Assembly: GCA_017649485.1 (NCBI GenBank) | Contig: JAGCGS010000042.1 | Span: 1 to 64,000, forward strand | Length of the DNA: 64,000 nt | Direction of reading: 5' to 3' | Origin: Bacteroidaceae bacterium | Lineage (GTDB): Bacteria > Bacteroidota > Bacteroidia > Bacteroidales > Bacteroidaceae | Shown: positions 51,894 to 60,517 of the stretch, in pieces | Position numbering within the stretch: position 1 is the first letter of the stretch | Layout of the letters: each line of letters opens with the position of its first letter | Translations under genes and position numbers: made by a program | Notes under the pieces: model-generated | What the model was told of the DNA's origin: nothing | The model's input: the letters and a program-made list of their open reading frames with translations, nothing else | Database searches by the model: none

Positions 51894-54146
51894 TCAAAAA
51901 TTAATACTGGTGGTCAGTTCTACAGTGAACGGACGGATAAAGGTGCCAGCCATCACGTAGTTCTTATAAGGTGTGGGGTCAGTTACCAGGTCGGCTGATC
52001 CGATGGAGCCGCTTGCTCCCTTTTGATTGAGGATGTTCACCACATTGGCAGAAAAACGTACATGCCTGTTGAGCGTATAATCCACACCTCCGAAGGTTTC
52101 CCAACGCCCATTGAAATAAAGCGAATTGGTTTTGTTGATGTACTGCCTGCTGTAATACCGGGCACTGAGCCACACACGCCATTTGTCGAAACGATAGCTG
52201 GGCTCAATCTCCATCTCCAACTTCGAGATACCTGTCAAGGTGTTATTCGTAAAACTGTGAACTTCTGTCACCCCGTCGCTGAAGGTGGGCGATACGTCAA
52301 AGTTCTTGTATTGAGGATTACGGAAGGTGACCAGTGCATGAATACTCAATCCGCTGACGGGAGTAATAACAGCATCGGTAGTCCACCCTAAAGCTGCCTG
52401 ATCATAGTAAACCACAGGATATACCGTTTCATTCTGCCCAGCTTTCATGCCTCCGGCATCCTTCGTCAACACATGGTCGAAAGTAGCACGCAACTGTTCG
52501 TTGTTCTGCCTGATCCAGGTGATTTGTGAAGTAAGGTCAATCCAGTTGTTTTTCCAATAGATGCCCCCACGCAGATAGTTTGAGGTGATGCCCTTCTGCG
52601 AAGGGGTGTTATAGGTTCCGTAGTTGAATATCTGTGAGTGAAGCGTGGTACTCATATACTCGGCTTGCAGTCCAAATCCTCTCAACAACTCAAAACGTCC
52701 ACTCAAGATGTAGGCATTGTTGAAGTTGTTTTTATTGAAGTGATTAATGATTACTCCTGGCTCTTTCAAGTTGAATCCAGCACGACGCCTGTTGGCTTCT
52801 GTCACGTCATTGGCAGCATCGCCATTCACGTTAAGGTATTCCAAACGTAAGCCTGCTTTGAGCCAGAGGCGGTTGTTTACTGTCCACTCATCAGCGATGA
52901 AGCCGAATACTTTGTGCTCATGACCGTTGTAATACTCAGCGTATGAGTTGTAGGAGTAGCCTTCCTGCCCGTTATAAAGCAGCAATTTTGGGTCAGCCTT
53001 CACTTCGTGGGCAAACATATAGGCAGAGGTCTTTGTACCTCCGTGATTAAGCCAGTAATCCACCTCTGCCGTCCAGTGATGACGCTTGTTGCGACTGTAG
53101 CCGGAAAGCTGTGCGTTTGTCATCCACGAATGCTCGAAAGCATCGAAGTAGAGTTGTCGTCGGGTTTGTGCCCTACCCACGAACTCCGTACCATCTTCAT
53201 AAGTAAAGCCACCACCAGCCTCTGCGTTGGTCATACCCATCACCGAGGGGTTGGCACGATAAGAATGACCATGCTTCAGTTTACTGTTGACAGAAAGCTT
53301 AGTGCCATTGTCCCACTGATAATCTAAGGTGAAGTTCACATTATGTATCTTGTCTGTATTGGCATTGTTGATATTCATAGCCATCATCTGTCCTGTATAG
53401 ACATCCAGAAACTTAATGGTGTTGTTGGTTGGCAGATATTGGTCATAGCCCAGTTTAAAACCGTTATATTCTTTTACACTACCATCGCCCACGAAAACAA
53501 AGGGACCATAGTTCTCAGTAAGGTTCATGAAACGGGAATACTGATAAGTGAGGCCCATTTTTCCTCTTCCGTCAGCAAAAGTCTTAGAAAGAGAACCTTT
53601 GTAGAACTGCGTACGTTCCTTGAGATAACTCATTGCAAGCTGATTGCTTCCCGGGTCAAAGTTCTGATAGGTGCCCACACTGAAGCCCCAACCTCCACCA
53701 ATAGGAGTAGCGATATTGGCATCAACGGCCTGACGGCCAAACTGATTGAGCGTGTAGTTCACCCGTCCTTCAAAACTGTCGCCAGTCAGACGCGACTTAC
53801 TGTCAACACTATAGCTGATAACGCCATATTTCATCACCATATCCGAAGGTGACATCGTGGAAGTGCTCTCATGACTCACTCCGCTGTGCCACGACTTATA
53901 AGGATAAAGCTGGTAATTATAATAGGATACAGGAAGACCATCTTCATAGATATAGGCGTTGCCGCTAATGGGCAAACCCAAAGAAATCTGTCGGGGCTGA
54001 CTGGCAGAGGCAGCATTGAGCAGCATATTGCGGTTACTTCCTTCACCTTTAGCTTGCACACTGTCGTTTTTTTGAACCTGTGCAGTGATATTGGTACAAG
54101 CGAGAAGGCTTGCAGCAATGGCTAATAATCTTGGGGTATTCTTCAT
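51894..54146 (-). CDS. TonB-receptor-like outer-membrane barrel, paralogue 1
   Basis: A 750-residue outer-membrane protein. Signal peptide about 1-22 (ends NITAQ), then directly a plug-like segment (NRNMLLNAASASQPRQISLG, then IYEDGLPVSYYN) without the carboxypeptidase-regulatory domain usual in SusC-type receptors, then a long barrel ending FTVELTTSINF. I see no clear TonB box. Two more members of the same family lie at 55598-57847 and 60518-62764; this one is the most divergent. It leads an operon with the acetyltransferase. Its 3' end (about 63 bp) is found again at 59137-59200, and its upstream region at 59200-59439. Confidence 0.85.
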   Translation of the reverse strand: MKNTPRLLAIAASLLACTNITAQVQKNDSVQAKGEGSNRNMLLNAASASQPRQISLGLPISGNAYIYEDGLPVSYYNYQLYPYKSWHSGVSHESTSTMSPSDMVMKYGVISYSVDSKSRLTGDSFEGRVNYTLNQFGRQAVDANIATPIGGGWGFSVGTYQNFDPGSNQLAMSYLKERTQFYKGSLSKTFADGRGKMGLTYQYSRFMNLTENYGPFVFVGDGSVKEYNGFKLGYDQYLPTNNTIKFLDVYTGQMMAMNINNANTDKIHNVNFTLDYQWDNGTKLSVNSKLKHGHSYRANPSVMGMTNAEAGGGFTYEDGTEFVGRAQTRRQLYFDAFEHSWMTNAQLSGYSRNKRHHWTAEVDYWLNHGGTKTSAYMFAHEVKADPKLLLYNGQEGYSYNSYAEYYNGHEHKVFGFIADEWTVNNRLWLKAGLRLEYLNVNGDAANDVTEANRRRAGFNLKEPGVIINHFNKNNFNNAYILSGRFELLRGFGLQAEYMSTTLHSQIFNYGTYNTPSQKGITSNYLRGGIYWKNNWIDLTSQITWIRQNNEQLRATFDHVLTKDAGGMKAGQNETVYPVVYYDQAALGWTTDAVITPVSGLSIHALVTFRNPQYKNFDVSPTFSDGVTEVHSFTNNTLTGISKLEMEIEPSYRFDKWRVWLSARYYSRQYINKTNSLYFNGRWETFGGVDYTLNRHVRFSANVVNILNQKGASGSIGSADLVTDPTPYKNYVMAGTFIRPFTVELTTSINF

Positions 54147-54152
54147 AAATGA

Positions 54153-54400
54153 TACATGTTTAATTCGTTTACAAATTTACGGCTTTTCACCAAAAAAACA
54201 ATTACCATAAATTCGGGTAGAGTTATCAATAATTCCTTTTCTTGCATCTTTAGAAAGAAATACACCGACAAAAGGTGTTTTTGACAAATTCGCCAGCACA
54301 TTATGTAAGCATACTCTTGAAGAAATTTTGTGTCTTTGTGCCGATAAACTTTATTATAGAATCATGAAAGCATTGTTGATTAATGGAAGCCCCGCATGCC
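54153..54400 (+). repeat. Duplicated upstream region, copy 1
   Basis: About 245 bp (from the receptor 1 upstream region into the first 37 bp of a flavoprotein gene) is repeated nearly unchanged at 59200-59439. In this copy the plus-strand -7 box is TGTCTTTG instead of TATCTTTG, so the promoter is also damaged. Confidence 0.9.
54364..54400 (+). pseudogene. 5' stub of an FMN-reductase-like gene
   Basis: ATGAAAGCATTGTTGATTAA and the next bases match the start of the intact gene at 59404 (MKALLINGSP). One inserted C shifts the frame after about nine codons, and similarity stops at about 54400, where the terminator of the neighbouring reductase begins. Only the stub remains. Confidence 0.85.
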
Positions 54401-54416
54401 CAACCCAGATGACAGG

Positions 54417-54454
54417 AAAAGAGGGATGCGCCCCAATGATGGCACATCCCTCTT
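54417..54454 (-). terminator. Terminator of the Dabb-AraC-receptor-AKR operon
   Basis: On the minus strand AAGAGGGATGTGCC pairs with GGGCGCATCCCTCTT (10-bp outer stem plus inner pairs), followed by TTC; T-content after the stem is weak (CTCTTTTCC). Confidence 0.7.
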
Positions 54455-54467
54455 GTTTCAAAAGTAG

Positions 54468-55580
54468 TTACTCAAATGTCTTGGCTACCTCTTTCATGAC
54501 CTCACTAATCTGGATGTGCTGCGGGCAAATCTTCTCGCATTTACGACATTGGATGCAATCGGAGGCCTTGCCGTGCGTTAGAATAAGATTGGCATAGTAG
54601 GTGGCCTCTGAGGTCATAGCTTCCTTGAAACGTTTCTTTGAGTTGTAAAGAGAGAAATATTCAGGGATGGCTATTTGTTTCGGACATCCCTTCACACAAT
54701 AGCGACAGGCTGTGCAGGGTACGGCAATGCTGCCATTGATGATGCTGGCCGCACTATGCGTGAGGGCAAGTTGCTCATCAGTTAGCGGTATGAATTCCTG
54801 CATATAAGAGGTGTTATCATCCAGTTGTTCATAGTTGCTCATTCCCGAAAGAACCATCATCACCTGTGACTGTGAAGCAGCAAAACGGATGGCCCAAGAG
54901 GGGATGGACAACTTTGGCTCTGACTGCTTGAACATGGTGCTGACCTCGTCGGGAACATCTACCAATGTTCCTCCTTTAACAGGCTCCATCACTACCACAG
55001 GCTTCTGGTGCTTGCAGATAACTTCATAGCATTTGCGCGATTGGATGCGGTCGCTCTCCCAGTCAACGTAATTCAGCTGGATCTGCACCAGTTCTATTTC
55101 GGGATGTTCCGTGAGGATATGGTCAAGCAACTCTGCATTATCATGAAAAGATATGCCTACGTGCTTGATTTTCCCTTCTGCTTTCTGCTGTAGTAAGAAG
55201 TCGAAGCTTTTCAGTTTTAGGGCGTTCTTGTAGTTCGCCTCGTTTAACGAGTGCAGCAAATAGTAGTCGAAATAGCTCACGCCTACTTTTTGCAACTGTT
55301 TTTGAAAGACTTCACGTTGTTGTTCTTCTGAACGAAGCATGACGAGCGGTAGTTTTGAAGTCACGGTGAACCTGTTGCGCGGATAGCGTTCTACCAGCAC
55401 TTCTCGCAGCACCTCTTCGCTCTTGAAGTTATGATACATCCAGGCGGTGTCGAAATAGGTGAATCCGCGTTCAATGAATGTATCTACCATTTTCTTCAGT
55501 TGTTCCTTGTCAAAACTCGTCTGATCTGAAGGGTCAAGCAAGGGTAATCTCATAAAACCAAAACCAAGTTTCTTTGCCAT
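54468..55580 (-). CDS. Aldo/keto reductase with 2[4Fe-4S] tail, cytoplasmic type
   Basis: A 370-residue aldo/keto reductase fused to a ferredoxin-like tail. Barrel: LGFGFMRLPLLD, YFDTAWMYHNFKSEEV, YFDYYLLHSLN, KHVGISFHD, VMEPVKGGTLVD, MMVLSGMSNY. Tail: CTACRYCVKGCP (about 288-299) and CIQCRKCEKICP (about 343-354). Unlike the homologue at 46593 it has no leader, so it is probably cytoplasmic. It is 17 nt after receptor 2 and last in the Dabb-AraC-receptor-AKR operon. Confidence 0.93.
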   Translation of the reverse strand: MAKKLGFGFMRLPLLDPSDQTSFDKEQLKKMVDTFIERGFTYFDTAWMYHNFKSEEVLREVLVERYPRNRFTVTSKLPLVMLRSEEQQREVFQKQLQKVGVSYFDYYLLHSLNEANYKNALKLKSFDFLLQQKAEGKIKHVGISFHDNAELLDHILTEHPEIELVQIQLNYVDWESDRIQSRKCYEVICKHQKPVVVMEPVKGGTLVDVPDEVSTMFKQSEPKLSIPSWAIRFAASQSQVMMVLSGMSNYEQLDDNTSYMQEFIPLTDEQLALTHSAASIINGSIAVPCTACRYCVKGCPKQIAIPEYFSLYNSKKRFKEAMTSEATYYANLILTHGKASDCIQCRKCEKICPQHIQISEVMKEVAKTFE

Positions 55581-55597
55581 AGTGATAAGATGTTAAT

Positions 55598-57847
55598 TTA
55601 TAATCTGATTCGAGTGCTAAACTCTAACGTAAATGGGCGAATATAAGTGCCGGATGTCAGGTAGTTCTTGAACGGGGTTGGGTCGGTGGCAAGACTTGCT
55701 GCCTGTATGCCGGCACTTGCTCCCTTTTGGTTCAAGAAGTTTATCACGTTCACTGCAAATGATACCTTATCGGTCCAATTGAAGTCGATGCCTCCGAAAG
55801 TCTCCCAGCGAGGGTTGAAATACAGTGTGTTGGTTCTGTTGATATATTGTCTGCTGTAGTATCTTGCACTGGCCCACACTCTCCATTTCCCTACTGTATA
55901 AGAGGGCTCAAACTCAATCTCAACACTGCTGATGCCCGTAACTTTCTTATTGCTGAAATCGTATGCTTCTTTATAACCGTCACTGAAGGTTGGCTCAAAC
56001 ATATAGTTCTTGTAGCGAGGTGCACGCATGTTTATCAGTCCGTGGAATGAAAAACCTCTGAAAGGGGTGAGGATAAAGTCGGTTACCCATCCAAAGGCAT
56101 TAATGCTGTAGAAGGAAGGTATATATACCGTTTCTTGATATCCTTCCGGATACCCACCAGCTGCTTTTGTCAAAGTGTGTGTCCATAGTGAAGAAGAAAA
56201 ATTGTTTTTTTGAATAATATAAGTCAGTAGAGACTGAAGGTCGAGCCAGCTATTGCGATAATTAAAACCAGCCCGAAACATATAGTTACTTTTTATATCG
56301 GTAACAGGTGCTTGTGCTTCGCTGTATTCTGTCAGTTCTGGACGACGGAATGTAGCAAAGGCATCTGCTTGCAAGGCAAAACTATTGCTGAAACGATAAT
56401 ATGAAGTTAAAGTAGCCGATGTGTTAATCCAGTCTTCTTTGATGTCATTAAGCTTCACCTGCGGCATAAGGATGTTCCATCCCGCCATACGTGTGTTATT
56501 CGTTTCACCGTTTATGTTGTTGGCTGCTTTTCCCCTTATTCGCATATACTCAACTCTTGCGCCCGCAGCCAGAGACAGTCTTTTGTTGGGCTTCCACTGG
56601 TTCCTCCCATAAAAAGCTATCTTTGTCTCATCCCCTTTGAAATAGCCAGCGCCAGTGTTAAACACATAAAACTGTTGCTTGTTAAACAGAAGTGATTCTG
56701 GGTCTTTTTTAGCTTCATGCGCCATGTTGCCTGTTGCATTGGCAAAATCAGTATGGTCGAACCAGATGTTGGTTGCTACAAACCAATCGTGCTTTCCATC
56801 ACTACTTTTACCTTTTAGTTCCACAGTATTCATCCAGTTGGTTTCAGAGGTATTGCCTGTGTTGAAAAACCTGTTCTGCACTGCTCCTTCATATTTTGTG
56901 CCGTCAACATAGGTATATTGACTGTCACCTGAAGGCGTATCAATGGCTCCAAGATTAAGATGAGCTATGTCTGTGTGTATATGCTTGAATCTTGATATAA
57001 ACTCTAAATCAAGTCGTTCTCTCAAATTATATTTCAAGTTAAAGGTGACCATGTGTGATTTGGTCACAGCATCGTCAGTGAGGCTTTTCTTCTTCATTTC
57101 ACCAGTCCTGACATCCATAAACGAAATGGTGCTTACTGAAGGCAGATACTGGTCGTGTCCCAAATCAAATCCCTGGTATGTCTTCACATTTCCATCACCT
57201 ACGAAGATAAAAGGACCATATACATCATTGATGCTAAGCGTATTCATGTAATTGTATGTAAGAGCCAAGCGTCCTTTGCCATTGTCAAATGCTTTAGATA
57301 TCGCCAACTTATAGAATTGAATTCGCTCTTGCAAATAACTTAAGTCAAGATGATTTGATCCGCGATCAAAATCTTGATAGGTATTCAGGTTGAATCCCCA
57401 TCCATTGCCTAACGGGGCACCCACATTCAAGTCAACCTGATGTTGTCCGTATTGGCTGATTGAGTAATTGATGCCAGCCTCCAGTTTATTAGCTGTAACC
57501 TTTGACGTAGTGCTGGGAAAATACCCAATGATACCAACGCGCAATGCTGACTCATCTAACGTTGAAAGGTTCATCGATTCTGTGTTTAATCCGCTATGCC
57601 ACGACCAGTGTCCAGGGAAGAAACCTAAAAAGAATGTCACAGGGGCGCCATCCTCAAAGATGGCCGAACCGCTGCTTGGGATGCCTAATGATATGGTTCT
57701 CGGTTCTGTAGCCGATGATGCGTTGAGCATCACGTTCTGGTTGCTGCGACGAGTTTCCTGTAAGCTGTCATTCACTGCTTCTTGCGCATGAATAGATGTG
57801 ACAAAGGCGAATGCCCCAGAAATCAGGAGCATACATTTTTTATTCAT
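55598..57847 (-). CDS. TonB-receptor-like outer-membrane barrel, paralogue 2
   Basis: A 749-residue outer-membrane protein. Signal peptide 1-21 (ends SIHAQ), then NQNVMLNASSATEPRTISLG and IFEDGAPVTFFLGF, a plug-like segment, and a barrel ending FTLEFSTRIRL. It is closely similar to paralogue 3 (60518-62764) over the full length and less so to paralogue 1. No carboxypeptidase-regulatory domain, no SusD partner. It sits between an AraC regulator (13 nt upstream) and an AKR (17 nt downstream), so receptor, regulator and reductase form one unit. Ligand unknown. Confidence 0.87.
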   Translation of the reverse strand: MNKKCMLLISGAFAFVTSIHAQEAVNDSLQETRRSNQNVMLNASSATEPRTISLGIPSSGSAIFEDGAPVTFFLGFFPGHWSWHSGLNTESMNLSTLDESALRVGIIGYFPSTTSKVTANKLEAGINYSISQYGQHQVDLNVGAPLGNGWGFNLNTYQDFDRGSNHLDLSYLQERIQFYKLAISKAFDNGKGRLALTYNYMNTLSINDVYGPFIFVGDGNVKTYQGFDLGHDQYLPSVSTISFMDVRTGEMKKKSLTDDAVTKSHMVTFNLKYNLRERLDLEFISRFKHIHTDIAHLNLGAIDTPSGDSQYTYVDGTKYEGAVQNRFFNTGNTSETNWMNTVELKGKSSDGKHDWFVATNIWFDHTDFANATGNMAHEAKKDPESLLFNKQQFYVFNTGAGYFKGDETKIAFYGRNQWKPNKRLSLAAGARVEYMRIRGKAANNINGETNNTRMAGWNILMPQVKLNDIKEDWINTSATLTSYYRFSNSFALQADAFATFRRPELTEYSEAQAPVTDIKSNYMFRAGFNYRNSWLDLQSLLTYIIQKNNFSSSLWTHTLTKAAGGYPEGYQETVYIPSFYSINAFGWVTDFILTPFRGFSFHGLINMRAPRYKNYMFEPTFSDGYKEAYDFSNKKVTGISSVEIEFEPSYTVGKWRVWASARYYSRQYINRTNTLYFNPRWETFGGIDFNWTDKVSFAVNVINFLNQKGASAGIQAASLATDPTPFKNYLTSGTYIRPFTLEFSTRIRL

Positions 57848-57860
57848 ATATTCAATGTGA

Positions 57861-58700
57861 TTATTTTTTTGGTTTTAATAACACTTCAGTAGGAGAAACA
57901 CCATATTTCTCTTTAAATACTTTTGTAAAATGGGAACGGTTTTTGAATCCCACTTCATAAGCAACGTCGGTTACTCCCTTGCCTCCATCTTCCAATAAGC
58001 TGTATGCCATTTCCAAACGTTTATTAACTATCCATCTTTCAGGTGGCAACTTGCTTATTTTGGCAAAATCACGTTTGAAAGTAGCAAGCGATCTTCCTGT
58101 GTAATTGGCTATCTCGCTCACTGAAAGATTATACATGTAGTTTTCATTCATGAAATCCAGAATATCAATCTTCCATGATTCGGCAAAATCGAACAATGTG
58201 GGGAAGAAACGCTCATCAATTGACAATAAGGCCAAAATGCCTTCTTCCAACTTCAGATTCATCAGAGCTTCACTGGGATTCAAAACAGAAGATGTGTAAG
58301 GCATCATGGAAAGGAACAAACTCTCTAACTGAGGATGTCCCTTCAGCAGAACAATAGACTCCTCTATTCTATCCAAACGACTTTCGGGTACTTCAAAAAC
58401 ATCTTGGTGAAAGCATTTTCGTAAGAAGTCCCTATGAAACTCTAATGTAATACACTGGAAGTCTTCATCTTTTAACGGATATTTCCGCAGGCTTACACGG
58501 TGATCTCTACGTATAAACACGCACTCGCCAGCTTTAACAAGGTGTTTATTCTTGCCATCGTCAATTTCCATCTCTCCTTTTAGCACATATTTCAGGCTAT
58601 GTGCTTTCATACGTTCAACATGATGCTCGTCACCTTGCTGTATATAGATGAAGAATACATCTGAAAACTGGCGGACGCTTTGTTTTTGCTGATCAATCAT
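57861..58700 (-). CDS. AraC-family transcriptional regulator 1
   Basis: A 279-residue AraC regulator. N-terminal cupin-like sensor part (about 25-110, MKAHSLKYVLKGEMEIDDGK, GECVFIRRDHRVSLRKY) and a C-terminal double helix-turn-helix (about 180-275: LSVSEIANYTGRSLATFKRD, VTDVAYEVGFKNRSHFTKVF, KEKYGVSPTEV). It is inside the operon it probably controls, 13 nt before receptor 2 and 35 nt after the Dabb gene. Confidence 0.93.
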   Translation of the reverse strand: MIDQQKQSVRQFSDVFFIYIQQGDEHHVERMKAHSLKYVLKGEMEIDDGKNKHLVKAGECVFIRRDHRVSLRKYPLKDEDFQCITLEFHRDFLRKCFHQDVFEVPESRLDRIEESIVLLKGHPQLESLFLSMMPYTSSVLNPSEALMNLKLEEGILALLSIDERFFPTLFDFAESWKIDILDFMNENYMYNLSVSEIANYTGRSLATFKRDFAKISKLPPERWIVNKRLEMAYSLLEDGGKGVTDVAYEVGFKNRSHFTKVFKEKYGVSPTEVLLKPKK

Positions 58701-58735
58701 TAGTTGTATCTTGATTTGTGGCTAAAATGCCTTTG

Positions 58736-59032
58736 CTATATTTTAATTTGAAAAGCCATAGAAGCTTCCATGTCGAATACTTCGCCTGCAACGGCTCCAA
58801 CCTTCTGATGAGCATCACAGTCAATAAACGCCTGGAGATCTTCCCTACTATTAAAGTTGAAAGTCAGAATTATTGCATCCTTAGGCATCAGCCATCCTAA
58901 GTTTCTGCCTACAGCAAATCCTATCACCTGAGGAACATCTTCCTTGATAGCCCTCATCATCTCGATTCTCTCATTAACTTTGGCGTCATCTACTCCTTCT
59001 TTAATAACGCCAATAAACACATGTTTATACAT
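58736..59032 (-). CDS. Dabb (stress-responsive A/B barrel) protein
   Basis: A 98-residue single-domain Dabb protein (dimeric alpha+beta barrel): MYKHVFIGVIKEGVDDAKV, VIGFAVGRNLGWLMP, LTFNFNSREDLQAFIDCDAH. Members include small-molecule-binding proteins and ring-modifying enzymes; no activity can be assigned. First gene of the Dabb-AraC-receptor-AKR operon, with a TATTTTTG box at 59057-59064. Confidence 0.88.
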   Translation of the reverse strand: MYKHVFIGVIKEGVDDAKVNERIEMMRAIKEDVPQVIGFAVGRNLGWLMPKDAIILTFNFNSREDLQAFIDCDAHQKVGAVAGEVFDMEASMAFQIKI

Positions 59033-59136
59033 AATTCTCTAATTTTGATTTCGTTGCAAAAATACTTCTTTTTTCTTAATCTGACGTTTCCCTGTGGCTC
59101 AAAGGCATGTTGCTATGTGGTCCACAGCTACATCCT

Positions 59137-59200
59137 TAAAAATTAATACTGGTGGTCAGTTCAACAGTGAACGGACGGATAAAGGTGCCAGCCATCACGT
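59137..59200 (-). pseudogene. 3' stub of a receptor paralogue (copy of receptor 1 end)
   Basis: About 63 bp matching the last codons of receptor 1 (51896-51958) almost base for base (one or two differences), ending at GCCATCACGT. The match is to receptor 1 and not to the receptor 2 or 3 ends. At 59200 it joins sequence equal to the receptor 1 upstream region, so the whole receptor body (about 2.2 kb) is missing. Confidence 0.85.
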
Positions 59201-59439
59201 CATATCTATTCGGCTGCAAAATTACGGCTTTTTACCATAATAACAATTACCATAAGGTAGAGTTATCAATAATTCCTTTTCTTGCATATTTAGAAAGAAA
59301 CAAACCGACAAAAGGTGTTTTTGACAAATTCGCCAGCACATTATGTAAGCATACTCTTGAAGATAATTTGTATCTTTGTGCCGTTAAACATTATTTTAGA
59401 ATTATGAAAGCATTGTTGATTAACGGAAGTCCGCATGCT
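59200..59439 (+). repeat. Duplicated upstream region, copy 2
   Basis: The partner of 54153-54400. It contains the plus-strand -7 box TATCTTTG about 35 nt before the intact FMN-reductase-like gene. The gap 59033-59403 between genes is thus explained by the Dabb upstream region, a receptor stub and this duplicated segment. Confidence 0.9.
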
Positions 59440-60027
59440 CATGGCTGTACCTATACGGCCTTAAGCGTGGTGGCAGAAGAATTAGTTAAGGCTGGCGTAG
59501 AGGCAGAAATTGTACACGTCGGCCATAAGGACATCCGAGGCTGCATCGGATGCTATAAGTGCCGTGAGTTAGGCAAGTGTGTGTTTGATAAGGACCTTGT
59601 TAATGAGGTGGCAAAGAAGTTCGAAGAGGCTGACGGGCTGGTTATTGGCTCGCCTGTCTATTATGCCGGGCCTAACGGAACGCTAATATCGTTCCTGGAT
59701 CGTCTGTTCTTCTCGGCGAAGTTTGAGAAACGTTTCAAAGTGGGAGCGGCAGTGGTGTCGGCTCGCCGCATGGGAACAACAGCTACACTCGACACACTGA
59801 ACAAGTATTTCCTACACGGCGAGATGCCTGTGGCTGCCAGCCGCTACTGGAATGCCGTTCATGGTAACACAGCAGAGGAGGTTTTGAAAGATGAAGAAGG
59901 ACTTCAGACAATGCGTGTGCTGGGTCGCAATATGGCTTTCCTTATCCGTGCTATACGTGCTGAACGTGAGCGCGGCGGACTGCCAGAGCAGGAATCCCAG
60001 CGCATTGCAACAAACTTTATCAGATAG
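59404..60027 (+). CDS. Flavodoxin-family NAD(P)H:FMN/quinone reductase
   Basis: A 207-residue flavoprotein. Starts MKALLINGSPHAHGCTYTAL (FMN phosphate-binding loop GSPHAHG), then GCIGCYKCRELGKC with Cys at 47, 50, 53 and 59, DGLVIGSPVYYAGPNGTL and FLDRLFFSA. The CxxCxxC pattern is common in iron-sulfur flavoprotein-like and azoreductase-like members of the family. The frame is open further upstream, but the duplicated stub at 54364 and the family start both point to 59404. Coupled to the following gene (4-nt gap). Confidence 0.92.
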   Translation: MKALLINGSPHAHGCTYTALSVVAEELVKAGVEAEIVHVGHKDIRGCIGCYKCRELGKCVFDKDLVNEVAKKFEEADGLVIGSPVYYAGPNGTLISFLDRLFFSAKFEKRFKVGAAVVSARRMGTTATLDTLNKYFLHGEMPVAASRYWNAVHGNTAEEVLKDEEGLQTMRVLGRNMAFLIRAIRAERERGGLPEQESQRIATNFIR

Positions 60028-60031
60028 GTCT

Positions 60032-60400
60032 ATGGCTGACAAGGAACAGATTGAAGCCCTGTACCGCGAGATGTACCATGCGATGATTGCCAAAGATACT
60101 ATAACGCTGAACCGTATTCATGCTGATAATTTCGTGCTGACCCACATGACGGGGATGCACCAATCCAAACGTGAATATGTCAATGCTATTGCCAACGGTA
60201 CGCTGAACTATTATTCAGCAGAGCACGAGCAGATGGATATTAAGATTGATGGCAATTACGCCACCTTGACAGGACGCAGCCGCGTGAATGCCGCAGTTTT
60301 TGGAGGTGGCCGTCACACCTGGCGACTGCAACTATCCTTTACAGTCCGCAAAGAGAATGGACATTGGCTATTAGCATCCGCCAAAGCCTCAACTTATTAG
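60032..60400 (+). CDS. NTF2-like / DUF4440-type small protein
   Basis: A 122-residue single-domain protein of the SnoaL/NTF2-like fold: IEALYREMYHAMIAKDTITL, LTHMTGMHQSKREYVNAIAN, TGRSRVNAAVFGGGRHTWRL, LQLSFTVRKENGHWLLASA. It may bind or isomerise a small molecule. I start at MADKEQ (60032), 4 nt after the flavoprotein gene; a longer frame from 59891 only shadows that gene. Confidence 0.85.
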   Translation: MADKEQIEALYREMYHAMIAKDTITLNRIHADNFVLTHMTGMHQSKREYVNAIANGTLNYYSAEHEQMDIKIDGNYATLTGRSRVNAAVFGGGRHTWRLQLSFTVRKENGHWLLASAKASTY

Positions 60401-60460
60401 ACTTTGTCGTATTTTTTAGCGTATTCTTGCAATTATAATTTTTCTGCAATTAGAGGTATA

Positions 60461-60496
60461 AAAAACAGGCCACAAGGTATTAGATACTTTGTGGCC
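60461..60496 (-). terminator. Terminator of receptor paralogue 3
   Basis: On the minus strand GGCCACAAAGTAT/ATACCTTGTGGCC (13 bp with one G-U, 60484-60496 with 60468-60480), 3-nt loop, followed by TGTTTTTTATACC. Confidence 0.88.
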
Positions 60497-60517
60497 ATTA
60501 TTATGCTTACCTCTTTA

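Noticed and set aside
54364-54597. 89-codon plus-strand ORF starting MKALLINGSP
   Set aside because: Only the first codons are real flavoprotein sequence; the rest is a terminator and the antisense of the AKR gene, so it is a stub.
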